A stretch of DNA of 64,000 bases from Deltaproteobacteria bacterium. Its GTDB lineage: Bacteria > Myxococcota_A > UBA796 > UBA2385. Location of the stretch: contig JAEUKK010000059.1 of the NCBI GenBank assembly GCA_016792625.1, forward strand, positions 137,480 through 201,479, given 5' to 3'. Below the pieces are notes generated by a model. That model saw only the letters and a program-made list of their open reading frames with translations, was not told where the DNA came from and searched no databases. Positions 1 to 8,580 of this stretch are shown here, in pieces; the first letter of the stretch is position 1; each line of letters begins with the position of its first letter. The position numbers were made by a program, and so were the translations under genes.

Positions 1-1
1 C

Positions 2-691
2 CCGCCGGGCACCACGCCCGACGGGCTCATCCGATTGCTGGTGAGCGCCGGCCTCGTGCACCCCGATCGGGACCTGGGCGCCGAGCCCGCGTTGGTCCGC
101 CCCAGCCCGTCGGTCTTGCTCGGCGACCGGCCGCGGGCGCCCCGCGCCGCCACGGCGCTTGACCAGCTCTACGCCGACCTTCAGGCCGTCGCCGGAGAGC
201 TGAGCCTGCATCGCGCCGATCTGCGCGTGGGGAGCGGCGCCAACCGAGCGCTCGTCCCCGAGGCCCTGTTCACCGCGATGGTGAGCATCGCGCTCAAGGC
301 CCGCGGCTGGCAGGTGGAGCGTGAGGCCCAACGTGGCGAGGGGCGCACCGACTTGTTGGTCCGTGGCTCTGGCCTGGCCGGACATGCCATCGTCGAGGTG
401 AAGCGTTGGGGAAACGCCGACCTGCCATCGATTTTTGACCAGTTGGCCGGCTATGTGAACGCTGCCCCGACCTTCGCCGACCACGACCAAACCGTCGGGC
501 TCGCGGCCCTCGTGGTCGCGGGCCCAGAGGTCGCAGCCGCGGACCTCGTCGCGAAGCTGCCGCGCCTCAATCTCGAACCGACGCTGACCAGGGGATCGAC
601 GCAGGTGTGGCGGAGCGAGCTCGGCGGACCACCATCGATCCCGCTCGCGACGCTCGTGGTCGCCGGCCTGTTCCGCTCGACCTTCGGCTGA
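2..691 (+). CDS. PD-(D/E)XK nuclease-like protein, 5' end missing
   Basis: The reading frame is open to the left edge of the window, so this is the C-terminal part of a longer protein; an internal TTG at 35 is not needed as a start. The visible part contains GRTDLLV followed about ten residues later by IVEVKRW, the Asp...Glu-x-Lys pattern of PD-(D/E)XK nucleases, preceded by a helix and a GWQVERE strand as in restriction-endonuclease-like folds. It is followed by a FDQLAGY helix. The substrate cannot be told; Mrr-type and DUF-type restriction-like nucleases are possible. It converges on the lipoprotein gene downstream, and the 234 bases between them hold nothing I recognise. The upstream part may carry a second domain. 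Confidence 0.6.
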   Translation, partial: PPGTTPDGLIRLLVSAGLVHPDRDLGAEPALVRPSPSVLLGDRPRAPRAATALDQLYADLQAVAGELSLHRADLRVGSGANRALVPEALFTAMVSIALKARGWQVEREAQRGEGRTDLLVRGSGLAGHAIVEVKRWGNADLPSIFDQLAGYVNAAPTFADHDQTVGLAALVVAGPEVAAADLVAKLPRLNLEPTLTRGSTQVWRSELGGPPSIPLATLVVAGLFRSTFG

Positions 692-925
692 GCACCCGAC
701 GCCACGCGGCGCCAACGGCGCACGTGGGCCGCCATGCGCTCGCCGGTGCGCGCCGCGGCAGGCGGGGGCGCCGTCTGGGCGCGCGGTCGCGCCCGGCCAG
801 AGGACGACCGCCATGTGGCGCAGCTTGGCCCCGAGTCGAGAGTGGGCCGGTTCGCCGGCTTGCCCGTTGCCCCATCTTGAGTCCGCACGGCCGCATCGCC
901 ACGGATCTCATGCAAGGCCACCCCC

Positions 926-2221
926 TCATCCCTCCGTCGGAACGAACTCCACCTCCTGCATGGTGACGTGCGTGTCGCCCTTCTGGCCCTCGAGCCAGGT
1001 GAGGTCCGGCCCATCGAGCGGCGAGCTGTAGCTCCACAGCTCGAGGCGGTGCGGGCCCCGCCAGCGCAGGCTGGGGAAGCAGGTGTCGCCGCGGCTGTCG
1101 AGGTCGGCCACCCAGCTGACCTGCAGGGCGTCGGGGTCGACCCGCCAGAGGCTGCAGCGCTTGGGCCAATTCCAGTAGTCGATGGCGTAGGTCAAGGACT
1201 GGGTGTTGGGGTCGAGCTCGGTCATGCCGAGGTCGAAGTGGCCGTCTTGGTCGTTGAGGTTGCGGCGGCCGACCAGCCAGATCTCGCCTTCGTGGGCGAA
1301 GACCAGAGGTGAGTCGTAGCGCCGCGGGTCGTGGGCGCAGTCCCAGTCCATGGGCGCGCCGGGCTGGGCCACGCAGATCTTGGAGCCGAAGCCGTCCGCG
1401 TCGCCGGCCTCGTTGCGGCCGACGGCGACCACGCGGCCCGCGCCGTCCACCGCGAGGTCGGTCTCAGACACCCCGCCCGAGAGCACGATGGGGTCGGCGC
1501 CCTGCCACGGCGCCCAGGCCCCGCCCGCGCCCTGGGTGAGCCACTGGACCGTGGTCGCGCCCTCGCCGGTGGCGAAGTCGTAGAGCACGCCCCCGCCGGT
1601 GTAGCCGATCATCATCGGCGCCCCGTCGAGCAGGCGCGTGCGCCAGGGGATGAAGGTGTCGCCGCCCACCCCGGCCGGGCTGCCCTCGAAGATGGGCCCG
1701 GGCGCCGACCAGGCACCGTCGGCGCCGCGGCGGATGGCCTCGGTGCCCTGGGGCTCAAAGGCGAAGGGATCATCACCCAGCAGGGCGTAGTGGAGGGTGA
1801 GCACGCCCTCGTGCGATAAGAAGCGGGGCTCGCGCAGGTCGGTGCCCAGGGCGAGGCTCTGCTCGAGGCTGTAGCTGGCCCCGTCGTCATCGCTGCGGAG
1901 GATGTGCAGCACCGTGTCGGCGCTGGCGAAGTGGTCGGGCGCGGTGCGGAAGGTGAGGAAGAGCGCGCCCTCGTGCTCGACCACGTCGAGGTTGTTGTTG
2001 GCCGGCTGCAGGGGCAGGTCGGCGGGCAGGCCCGGCCCAGGCACCACGGTGGAGGCGGGGCCGAGCGTGGGCGCCCAGGCCCCCGCCTTGCCGCCGGGCG
2101 CGGGACCGCCGCAGGCGGCGAGGCCGAGGGCGGCGCACAGCAGGAGGCGCGGGCGGAGCCGGCGCGAGAGGCGGGCGGCGGGCCAGCCGTGCGGCGCGGT
2201 GCAGCGGGGGGCAGCGGACAT
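926..2221 (-). CDS. Secreted lipoprotein with BNR/sialidase-like repeats
   Basis: A protein of 431 residues. The chosen ATG lies 5 nt downstream of GGAGG; an upstream extension of the frame is compositionally noise. The N-terminus is Arg-rich and hydrophobic, ending in the lipobox AALGLAAC at about residues 31-38, so it should be exported and lipidated. The body is beta-rich, with one clear Asp-box-like motif (SDDDGASYS) and other WxxD/GxxG turns, typical of beta-propeller lipoproteins in sialidase or glycoside hydrolase 43/32-like superfamilies. No catalytic residues could be assigned. It lies 181 nt downstream of the photolyase gene on the same strand and may be its own transcription unit. 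The function is unknown. Confidence 0.7.
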   Translation of the reverse strand: MSAAPRCTAPHGWPAARLSRRLRPRLLLCAALGLAACGGPAPGGKAGAWAPTLGPASTVVPGPGLPADLPLQPANNNLDVVEHEGALFLTFRTAPDHFASADTVLHILRSDDDGASYSLEQSLALGTDLREPRFLSHEGVLTLHYALLGDDPFAFEPQGTEAIRRGADGAWSAPGPIFEGSPAGVGGDTFIPWRTRLLDGAPMMIGYTGGGVLYDFATGEGATTVQWLTQGAGGAWAPWQGADPIVLSGGVSETDLAVDGAGRVVAVGRNEAGDADGFGSKICVAQPGAPMDWDCAHDPRRYDSPLVFAHEGEIWLVGRRNLNDQDGHFDLGMTELDPNTQSLTYAIDYWNWPKRCSLWRVDPDALQVSWVADLDSRGDTCFPSLRWRGPHRLELWSYSSPLDGPDLTWLEGQKGDTHVTMQEVEFVPTEG

Positions 2222-2402
2222 GGGGCCTCCGACGGAGAGGAGGCTACCACCGGCGCGCGCCGCGCCCGGCGTCGCTTTGCGCGCGCCAGGCCGGCCAGAG
2301 GGGGCGGCGCAGCCGCCGTCGCGCAGCGACCGCGGCCCGCAGGGCCAAGCCCGGCGGACGGCCGCCGGCGGCCGCAGGCCGACGGGGCGCCCCGCCCGCC
2401 GC

Positions 2403-3902
2403 TCAGCCCAGCAGCGAGAGCTGGGCGCCGGCCTTCGGCCCAAAACGCCGCAGGTAGCCCTTGACCGGCAGCTTCTTGGCCGTGTTGTCCGAGCTCATGT
2501 AGCGCAGGGTGCCAAAAATCGGGCGCTCGGGGCCCCAAGCCCGGTCAAAGCGGCCGAAGACCCAGCTCACCCCGCTGACCGAGTTCGGGTCGCGCCCATC
2601 GAGCGCGTACTTGTTGTTGAGGTGCAGCAGCAGCTCGAAGGCCGCGGCGGGCGATTCGGACCACTCGTAGACCTTTTTGCCCCACAGCATGCGCAGGTAG
2701 TTGTGCATGCGGCCGGTCTGGACCAGCTCGCGCTGGGCGGCGTTCCACAGCGCGTCGTGGGTCTGGGCGGCCTCGAGCTGGGCCGGTGTGTAGGTCACCG
2801 GCCGCGGATCGGCGAGGTGCTCGCCCATCGTGCGCAGGGCCCAGTCGGGCAGGGTGGAGAATTGGTCCCAGTCGGGCGCGTGGTGGGCGTAGTGCTGGCC
2901 CAGCTCGCGCCAGGTGATGAGCTCGTCGAGCAGGCCCTCGGCGCCGGGCGAGGCGCCCCACCAGCCCTCGCGGCTGCCGGTGGGGGCCGAGAGGCGCGAA
3001 GGCGTCCAGCCCTCGGCGTCGAGCACGTCGAAGGCGACCTGCTGGGCGCTGATGTGGCCAAAGTGCAGGTAGGGCGAGAGGCCGGTGCCGCCGGGCAGGT
3101 CCGGCGCGTTGCGGTCCTCGTGGTAGCGGGCGACCCGGGCCTGGGCCTCGACCCATGCGGCTTGGGCGGCGCGCTCACCGCCGCGCAGATCGACGACCCC
3201 GACGCCGTGGTCGATGGGCAAGGCGCGCAGGGCCGCCGGGTCACCGGCCAGGAGCGCCGGATCTGCGGCCGGCCAGGCGGCGCGCAGGCCCGCCGGGGGC
3301 GCGACCGGCGGCTGGGCAGGCAGGCCGTCGAGGGGGCGCGGAGCCGGGCGCACCAGCAGGTGCGGGGGCAGGGTCTTGTGCAGGTGGCGCCGCAGGGCGT
3401 GGGCGGTGGCATAGGGCCGGTCGGTGGCCGACAGCGGCAGCAGGCCGACCCCGTCGACCAGCTCGAGGCGGCAGGGCAGGGCCCGGGCCGCCGCCGCGAC
3501 CATCCGCGGCAAGAAGAAGACCGGGCTCTGATCGCCGACCACCAGCGCCGCCTCAGCCGCCCAGGCCAGCAGCAGCCCGCGGCCCGCGCCCGCCGCGGGC
3601 TCGACATAGGGGTGGTAGCGCACGCCCGCCGCGTCGAAGGTGGCCTGCTGGTCAACCATTCCGTCGAGCACGAAGCGGTGGTGGCGGTCGCTGGCCCATT
3701 CGTAGCCGGCGCGCAGCGGCTCGAGCACGACGAGGGGGAGGCCGAGCTCGGCCGCCCGCGAGACCGCGTGCTGCAGCGCAAAGTTGGACCGCGTGCGCCG
3801 GGCGGCGGTCATCCAATACAAGACATAGCGGCCGCGGGCGGTGCGCGGGGCGGCGTTCGCTACCCGCAGGCGGGAGGCGGGGGCGGGCGGCGGCAGGGGC
3901 AT
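2403..3902 (-). CDS. phr: Class II deoxyribodipyrimidine photolyase
   Basis: Flavoprotein that splits UV-induced cyclobutane pyrimidine dimers using light. The 499-residue length suits the family. The N-terminal alpha/beta domain has the YVLYWMTAARRTRSNFAL segment. The C-terminal FAD-binding helical domain has WGKKVYEWS, LNNKYALDGRDPNS and ERPIFGTLRYMS, all diagnostic of class II (Myxococcus, methanogen and animal type) rather than class I photolyase. The start ATG overlaps the stop of the upstream epimerase gene (TGATG), which implies translational coupling. The N-terminal 15 residues are low-complexity Pro/Ala. Confidence 0.93.
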   Translation of the reverse strand: MPLPPPAPASRLRVANAAPRTARGRYVLYWMTAARRTRSNFALQHAVSRAAELGLPLVVLEPLRAGYEWASDRHHRFVLDGMVDQQATFDAAGVRYHPYVEPAAGAGRGLLLAWAAEAALVVGDQSPVFFLPRMVAAAARALPCRLELVDGVGLLPLSATDRPYATAHALRRHLHKTLPPHLLVRPAPRPLDGLPAQPPVAPPAGLRAAWPAADPALLAGDPAALRALPIDHGVGVVDLRGGERAAQAAWVEAQARVARYHEDRNAPDLPGGTGLSPYLHFGHISAQQVAFDVLDAEGWTPSRLSAPTGSREGWWGASPGAEGLLDELITWRELGQHYAHHAPDWDQFSTLPDWALRTMGEHLADPRPVTYTPAQLEAAQTHDALWNAAQRELVQTGRMHNYLRMLWGKKVYEWSESPAAAFELLLHLNNKYALDGRDPNSVSGVSWVFGRFDRAWGPERPIFGTLRYMSSDNTAKKLPVKGYLRRFGPKAGAQLSLLG

Positions 3903-5350
3903 CAGCGGGCCTCGGCGGAGGGGAAGCGGCGGGCCAAGGCGCGCCGCCGGAAGTGGAAGATGGCGCGGAGCTGGCTGTTCACGAACAGGTGCTCAGCGAT
4001 GGCGCCCAGCGGGCCGAGCGGCGCGGCGTACCAGACCTCGTCGACCACCCGCGTGCGGTCGGGGCCGAGCGCCTCGAGGCGGTGCTCGTGCCGCCAGCAG
4101 CGGTAGGGCCCGGCCTCTTGCACGTCGATGAAGGAGCGGGGCGGGTCCCAGCGCTCAAAACGGCCGCGCCAGGTCAGGCCGACCGGGCCGACCTTCATCT
4201 GGTGCACCAGGGCGGCGCCCTCGCCCAGCGGGGGGATCGGGCCCGGGGTGCGCAGGCCGGCCGCCGCCGGGGTCAGGGCCCCGAGGTTGCGCGGGTCGGT
4301 GAAGAAGGCCTGCAGCACGCCAATCGGAAAGTCGAGCTCCTGCGTGGCGGCGAGGCGCCAGCGGGGGCGGCGGGCCTCGAGGTGCGGGGAGCGCGGCCAG
4401 CCCGCGGCGGGCCCGGCGGGCTGGATGCGCAGCGCCCCGGGCGCGGGCAGGCAGGCCTGGAGAGCGCCACCCAGGGTCGGGTGGCGGAAGCGGAAGCCCC
4501 CGGCGAGCAGGCGGGCGGGCTCGGCGCGCTGGCTGTGCAGCAGGGCGTCGGCGGCCTCGCCCAGCGCGAGGCGCAGCAGGGGTGCCGGCGCGGGCAGGAC
4601 CGCCGGCCGCCCCAGCGCCGCGCCCAGGGCCGCGGCGAAGCTGGCCATGGTCGCCGGCTCGGGCGCGGTGAGGTTGTAGGGGCCGCGGGCATCGGGCTGG
4701 TCGATGAGCCAGAGGAGCGCGTCGAGCAGGTCATCGAGGTGGATCCAGGGCCAGCGCTGGCGGCCGCTGCCCAGCGGGCCGCCCACCCCGAGCTGAAAGG
4801 CGGGGAGCATGCTGTCGAGCGCGCCGCCGCCCTCGCCGAGCACCACGCCGATGCGCGGGGCGATCCAGCGGGTGCCGTGGGCCTCGACCGCGCGCGCCGC
4901 ACCCTCCCACTGCACGCAGAGCTCGGCGAGAAAACCGCGCCCCGCTTCGCTCTGCTCATCGAGGCGCTCTTCGCCCCGGTCGCCGTAAAATCCCACCGCG
5001 CTGGCCGAGAGCAGGGCCCGGGGCCGCCGCGCGGCGGGCAGGGCGCCGATGGCCGCGACCACCTGGGTGGTCAGGCCGACCCGGCTGTCGGTCAGCGCCT
5101 TTTTGCGCGCCGCCGTCCAGCGGCCGGGCAGCACGGGCTCGCCGGCGAGGTGCACCACGACGTCAGCCCCGTCGATCGCCGCCGCCATGGCCGCCGCGTC
5201 GCCGCCGGCCAGGCGGACCTCGCCGCCGAGCAGGTCGCGGGCACGGCCCTGGTCGCGGGCCCAGGCGACCACGGTGTGCCCGCCGCCGAGCAGCCGCAGG
5301 CAGAGCGCCCGCCCGAGGAAGCCGGTCGCGCCGGTGACAAAGACCCGCAT
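3902..5350 (-). CDS. TIGR01777-family NAD-dependent epimerase fused to SRPBCC domain
   Basis: A protein of 482 residues. The start ATG follows GGAGG with a 7 nt spacing; the frame extends upstream without support. Residues 1 to about 300 form an atypical short-chain dehydrogenase/epimerase with the Rossmann motif VTGATGFLG, VVHLAGEPV and SASAVGFYG, the signature of the YfcH/SDR39U1 group. Residues from about 340 form a SRPBCC (START-like) ligand-binding domain with WRGRFERWDPPRSF and a W-rich strand. This fusion is known in several bacteria. The substrate is not known. It is translated just ahead of photolyase; epimerases of this group often neighbour photolyase or cryptochrome genes. The 75 bases separating it from glgA suggest a shared glgCA transcript. 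Confidence 0.88.
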   Translation of the reverse strand: MRVFVTGATGFLGRALCLRLLGGGHTVVAWARDQGRARDLLGGEVRLAGGDAAAMAAAIDGADVVVHLAGEPVLPGRWTAARKKALTDSRVGLTTQVVAAIGALPAARRPRALLSASAVGFYGDRGEERLDEQSEAGRGFLAELCVQWEGAARAVEAHGTRWIAPRIGVVLGEGGGALDSMLPAFQLGVGGPLGSGRQRWPWIHLDDLLDALLWLIDQPDARGPYNLTAPEPATMASFAAALGAALGRPAVLPAPAPLLRLALGEAADALLHSQRAEPARLLAGGFRFRHPTLGGALQACLPAPGALRIQPAGPAAGWPRSPHLEARRPRWRLAATQELDFPIGVLQAFFTDPRNLGALTPAAAGLRTPGPIPPLGEGAALVHQMKVGPVGLTWRGRFERWDPPRSFIDVQEAGPYRCWRHEHRLEALGPDRTRVVDEVWYAAPLGPLGAIAEHLFVNSQLRAIFHFRRRALARRFPSAEAR

Positions 5351-5425
5351 GGGAGCACCTCCGCCCGGCGCATAGCCCGGCAGGTGGAGCACGCATAGGC
5401 TTTGCACACAGATTGGCGCAGGCCC

Positions 5426-6931
5426 TCAGGCCAGAGCGGAGGGCCCCGGTGCGACCGTCAGCGCGCCATAGAGCGCGAGGTAGGCCTGGGCGGGCGCCTC
5501 CCAGCCGAGCGGCAGGCCCATGATCCGCCGGCGGAGGGCGTCCCAGACCGCCGGCTCCGCGCGCTGCAGGGTCACCGCCCGCTGGACCGCCGCGACCAGC
5601 GCCGCGCCGGTGGGCGCCCCCATCCACAGGCCCGAGCCGCGGCCCGCGCGCAGGCCCTCGTCGCCGGGGTCGTCGACGGTGTCGCGCAGCCCGCCGGTGG
5701 GGTGCACGAGCGGCACCGTGCCGGTCGCCTGGGCGGCGAGCTGGGTGAGGCCGCAGGGCTCAAAGCGGCTGGGCACGAGCAGGACATCGGCGCCGGCGAT
5801 GATCCGGTGCGCGAGGCCCTCGTCAAAGCCGACGATGAGGCCCGCCCGGCGGCGGCTGCCCTCGACGCCCGCGCGCAGGGCGGCGGCGAGGCCCGCGTCG
5901 CCCTCGCCGAGGATGAGCAGCCGGGCGCCCACCTGGTGGAGCACGGGCAGCAGGTCGAGCAGGAGATCGAGGCCCTTTTGGGGCACGAGGCGCGCGACCA
6001 CGCCGAGGACCAGCTCATCGGGCGCGTCGAGCACGCCAAAGTGGGCCAGGGCGGCGCGGCGGGCCGCGCCTTTGCCCGACAGGTCCGCCGCCGAGAAGGG
6101 CTGGGGCAGGTGCGGGTCGCGGGCCGGGTCCCAGGCGGCGCGGTCGAGGCCGTTGGCCACGCCCACCACGCCGCGGGCGGCGAGCAGGGGCGCGAAGGGA
6201 CCGCCCTCGGCCGGGCCCTGGATCTGCGCCGCGTAGCTCGGGGACACCGTGCTGATCGCCGTGGCCAGCGCGAGGCCGCCGGCGAGCAGGCTGCCCCGCC
6301 CGCCGTGCTGGTAGGGGCCCCGGACCATCGCGGCGGAGAGCGGCAGGCCCAGGGCCTCGGTCGGCCCAAAAGGCCCCGTATAGGCGAGGTTGTGCACGGT
6401 GAGCAGCGAGGGCGTGGCCCGCCCCCGATCGGCCAGCAGCCCCGGGATGGCCGCCGCCTGCCAGTCGTGGGCGTGAAAAAGGCCGACCGGCCCGCCCATC
6501 AGCTGGTCGCCGGCCTCGACGGCCGCCTCGCAGAGCAAAGCGAAGCGCTCGACGTTGTCTTCGTAGCCTTGGGCGGCGTAGGCGCTCTGGTCGGGGCCAT
6601 AGAGGGTGGGCCGGTCGAAGACGCCGCGCAGCTCGAGGAAGAAGACCGCCGGGCCGGGCCGGCGCACCGTCCAGACCTTGGCCCCGCGCCGGTTCCGCAG
6701 CCGCGGGCGGGCGCCGGTGTCGACGAGGCGCAGGCCCAGGGCGCGCGCGGCGGCCCGCACCTGGGGGTAGAGCGGGAGCAGCGTGGCGAGCTGCACGGCC
6801 CCGGCGCCCGCCACCTGGAGCGCGGCGGGCAGGGCGCCGACCACATCGGCGAGGCCCCCGGTCTTGCACCAGGGCAGGGCCTCGGAGCCGACGTGCAGCA
6901 CGCGCAGGGGGCCGCCCCCCGCCGGGCTCAT
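5426..6931 (-). CDS. glgA: Glycogen synthase (ADP-glucose type)
   Basis: Transfers glucose from ADP-glucose to growing alpha-1,4-glucan. Its 501 residues match bacterial GlgA. The N-terminus carries the ADP-glucose-binding KTGGLADV motif at residues 23-30. The GT5/GT-B C-terminal domain has VVARLVPQKGLDLL, FDEGLAHRIIAGADVLLVPSRFEPCGLTQL and the acceptor-side GGLRDTV. The start ATG overlaps the glgC stop in ATGA and has no ribosome site of its own, so translation is probably coupled to glgC. The pair supplies both dedicated steps of glycogen synthesis; branching enzyme and phosphorylase are not in the window. Confidence 0.95.
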   Translation of the reverse strand: MSPAGGGPLRVLHVGSEALPWCKTGGLADVVGALPAALQVAGAGAVQLATLLPLYPQVRAAARALGLRLVDTGARPRLRNRRGAKVWTVRRPGPAVFFLELRGVFDRPTLYGPDQSAYAAQGYEDNVERFALLCEAAVEAGDQLMGGPVGLFHAHDWQAAAIPGLLADRGRATPSLLTVHNLAYTGPFGPTEALGLPLSAAMVRGPYQHGGRGSLLAGGLALATAISTVSPSYAAQIQGPAEGGPFAPLLAARGVVGVANGLDRAAWDPARDPHLPQPFSAADLSGKGAARRAALAHFGVLDAPDELVLGVVARLVPQKGLDLLLDLLPVLHQVGARLLILGEGDAGLAAALRAGVEGSRRRAGLIVGFDEGLAHRIIAGADVLLVPSRFEPCGLTQLAAQATGTVPLVHPTGGLRDTVDDPGDEGLRAGRGSGLWMGAPTGAALVAAVQRAVTLQRAEPAVWDALRRRIMGLPLGWEAPAQAYLALYGALTVAPGPSALA

Positions 6932-8325
6932 TGCTGGGGCGCGCGGTAGCGGTGGCCCGCCGACTCATAGCTGTGACGGTCGCGGCGCGAGACGGTGTAC
7001 TTGCCCTCCAGCGCGCGCATCTCGCTCATCGTCGCGTGATCACTCTCGAGCAGGTCGGCGATGTCCCAGGCGAGCTCGATCGGGCCCTCGGCGGGCACCC
7101 GCGTGCCCTTGGGCAGCACCACCACGCCGCTCTCGGTGATGAAGGGGAAGCGCTCACGGTCTTGTTCGGGGTCGACGCCGATGCGCGCGCCGGCCGAGAT
7201 GATGCAGTTCTTGTCGGCCATCACCTTGCGCAGCTGGGCGCCGGCCCCCACGTCGCAGCCGCTGAGCAGCAGGCTCTGGTCGACCACCGCGCCGCTGTGC
7301 ACAAAACAGTCGTAGCCGATGATGCTCTCGCGGATGCGGGCCGACTGCACAATGCTGCCCTCGCACACGAGGCAGTCGACCACCTCGCTGCTGGGGCCGC
7401 CTTCATCCTGCACAAAACGGGCGGGCGGGTAGTCGCGCTGCGCGGTGCGGATGCGCCAGCGCCGGTTGTAGAGGTTCAAGGTCGGCTGGACGCTGCGGAG
7501 CTCCATGTTGGCCATGTAGTAGCTGTCCATGGTGCCGACATCGCGCCAATAAGGCCGGGCGTGGGCCGGATCTCCGGGGATTTTGTTCGTGCCGAAGTCG
7601 TAGATGAAGACCCGCCGGCCCGCCGCCACCATCGCCGGGATGATGTTCTTGCCGAAGTCGTGCGCGGAGTCGGCGAGCGCGGCGTCGCGGCGCAGCTCGT
7701 CCTGCAGCACGTCGTTCTTGAAGAAGTAGTTGCCCATGGACACGAGCGCCATGTCGGGCCGCCCGGGGATGGGCGTGGGGTCTTTGGGCTTCTCTTGGAA
7801 GCCGACCACCCGCCCCTCGGCGTCAATCTGGATGACCCCGAACTGGTGGGCCTCGTCGATCGGCACGGGGAAGGCGGCGATGGTCAGATCGGCGCCGGAG
7901 GAGGCGTGGCGCTCCTCCATCTGCTCGACGGCGATCTTGTAGATGTGGTCGCCGCCGAAGACCGCCACGTGCTCGGCCCGCGAGTCGCGCACGAGGTTGA
8001 GGTTCTGGAAGACCGCGTCGGCGGTGCCCAGGTACCAGTGCTCGCCCCGGCGCATCTGGGCGGGCACGACCTCGACGAACTCGCCGATGCCGCTGAGGTG
8101 CCAGTTGCGGTTGAGGTGCTTGATCAGGCTGCTGGCCATGTACTGGGTCAGCACGTAGACCCGCCGGTAGCCGCTGTTCACGAAGTTCGACAGCACGAAG
8201 TCGATGATGCGGTAGCGGCCGCCGAAGGGCACCGAGGGCTTGCTGCGGTGGCAGGTCAGCGGGCCGAGGCGCGAACCTTTGCCCCCGGCCATGATCATCA
8301 CGATGGTGTTGTCGCGGTAGCTCAA
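6928..8325 (-). CDS. glgC: Glucose-1-phosphate adenylyltransferase
   Basis: Makes ADP-glucose from glucose-1-phosphate and ATP, the committed step of glycogen synthesis. The 465 residues are slightly longer than the usual ~420-430 owing to a C-terminal tail. The start is taken as TTG at 8325 because it sits 5 nt after GGAGG and leaves LSYRDNTIVMIMAGG at the N-terminus; the frame upstream is non-coding. Motifs are AGGKGSRLGPL (nucleotide binding), CHRSKPSVPFGGRYRIIDF, HWYLGTADAV, GDHIYK and RPYWRDVGTMDSYY, plus a left-handed beta-helix C-terminal domain. It precedes glgA with a 4 nt overlap. Confidence 0.95.
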   Translation of the reverse strand: MSYRDNTIVMIMAGGKGSRLGPLTCHRSKPSVPFGGRYRIIDFVLSNFVNSGYRRVYVLTQYMASSLIKHLNRNWHLSGIGEFVEVVPAQMRRGEHWYLGTADAVFQNLNLVRDSRAEHVAVFGGDHIYKIAVEQMEERHASSGADLTIAAFPVPIDEAHQFGVIQIDAEGRVVGFQEKPKDPTPIPGRPDMALVSMGNYFFKNDVLQDELRRDAALADSAHDFGKNIIPAMVAAGRRVFIYDFGTNKIPGDPAHARPYWRDVGTMDSYYMANMELRSVQPTLNLYNRRWRIRTAQRDYPPARFVQDEGGPSSEVVDCLVCEGSIVQSARIRESIIGYDCFVHSGAVVDQSLLLSGCDVGAGAQLRKVMADKNCIISAGARIGVDPEQDRERFPFITESGVVVLPKGTRVPAEGPIELAWDIADLLESDHATMSEMRALEGKYTVSRRDRHSYESAGHRYRAPQQ

Positions 8326-8580
8326 GCAGACCTCCGGCGCGCCGCCGGGGCCGGGGCGCGGGCCTCGCATGGTACCGCTTGCGGAGGGGCGCAGCGCGCC
8401 AGGGCCAGGGGGCCGCCGCCAGGATAAGCCCGCACCGGAGCGCGTCGTCGGCGACCGGGAGCCCCGCGTCCCCGCCACGGTCCCGGCTCGCGCGCGCGGC
8501 GCCGCGGCGGTGGAGCATGCGGCGCCGGCGCCGGCAGGGCCATGCGGCGGCGCGCAGGCCCACGAACGAGGGAGGTCGGG
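8326..8580. promoter_or_regulatory. Divergent intergenic region, glgC and PDZ-protein gene
   Basis: About 255 bases separate the divergent TTG start of glgC and the GTG start of the PDZ protein. Both promoters must lie here. The sequence is uniformly GC-rich, and I could not pick a convincing -35/-10 pair or operator. The only clear signals are the two flanking GGAGG ribosome sites. Confidence 0.4.

Noticed and set aside
692..925. Small frames between the nuclease-like gene and the lipoprotein gene
   Set aside because: No ribosome site, Arg/Pro-rich composition and overlap with the ends of both genes.
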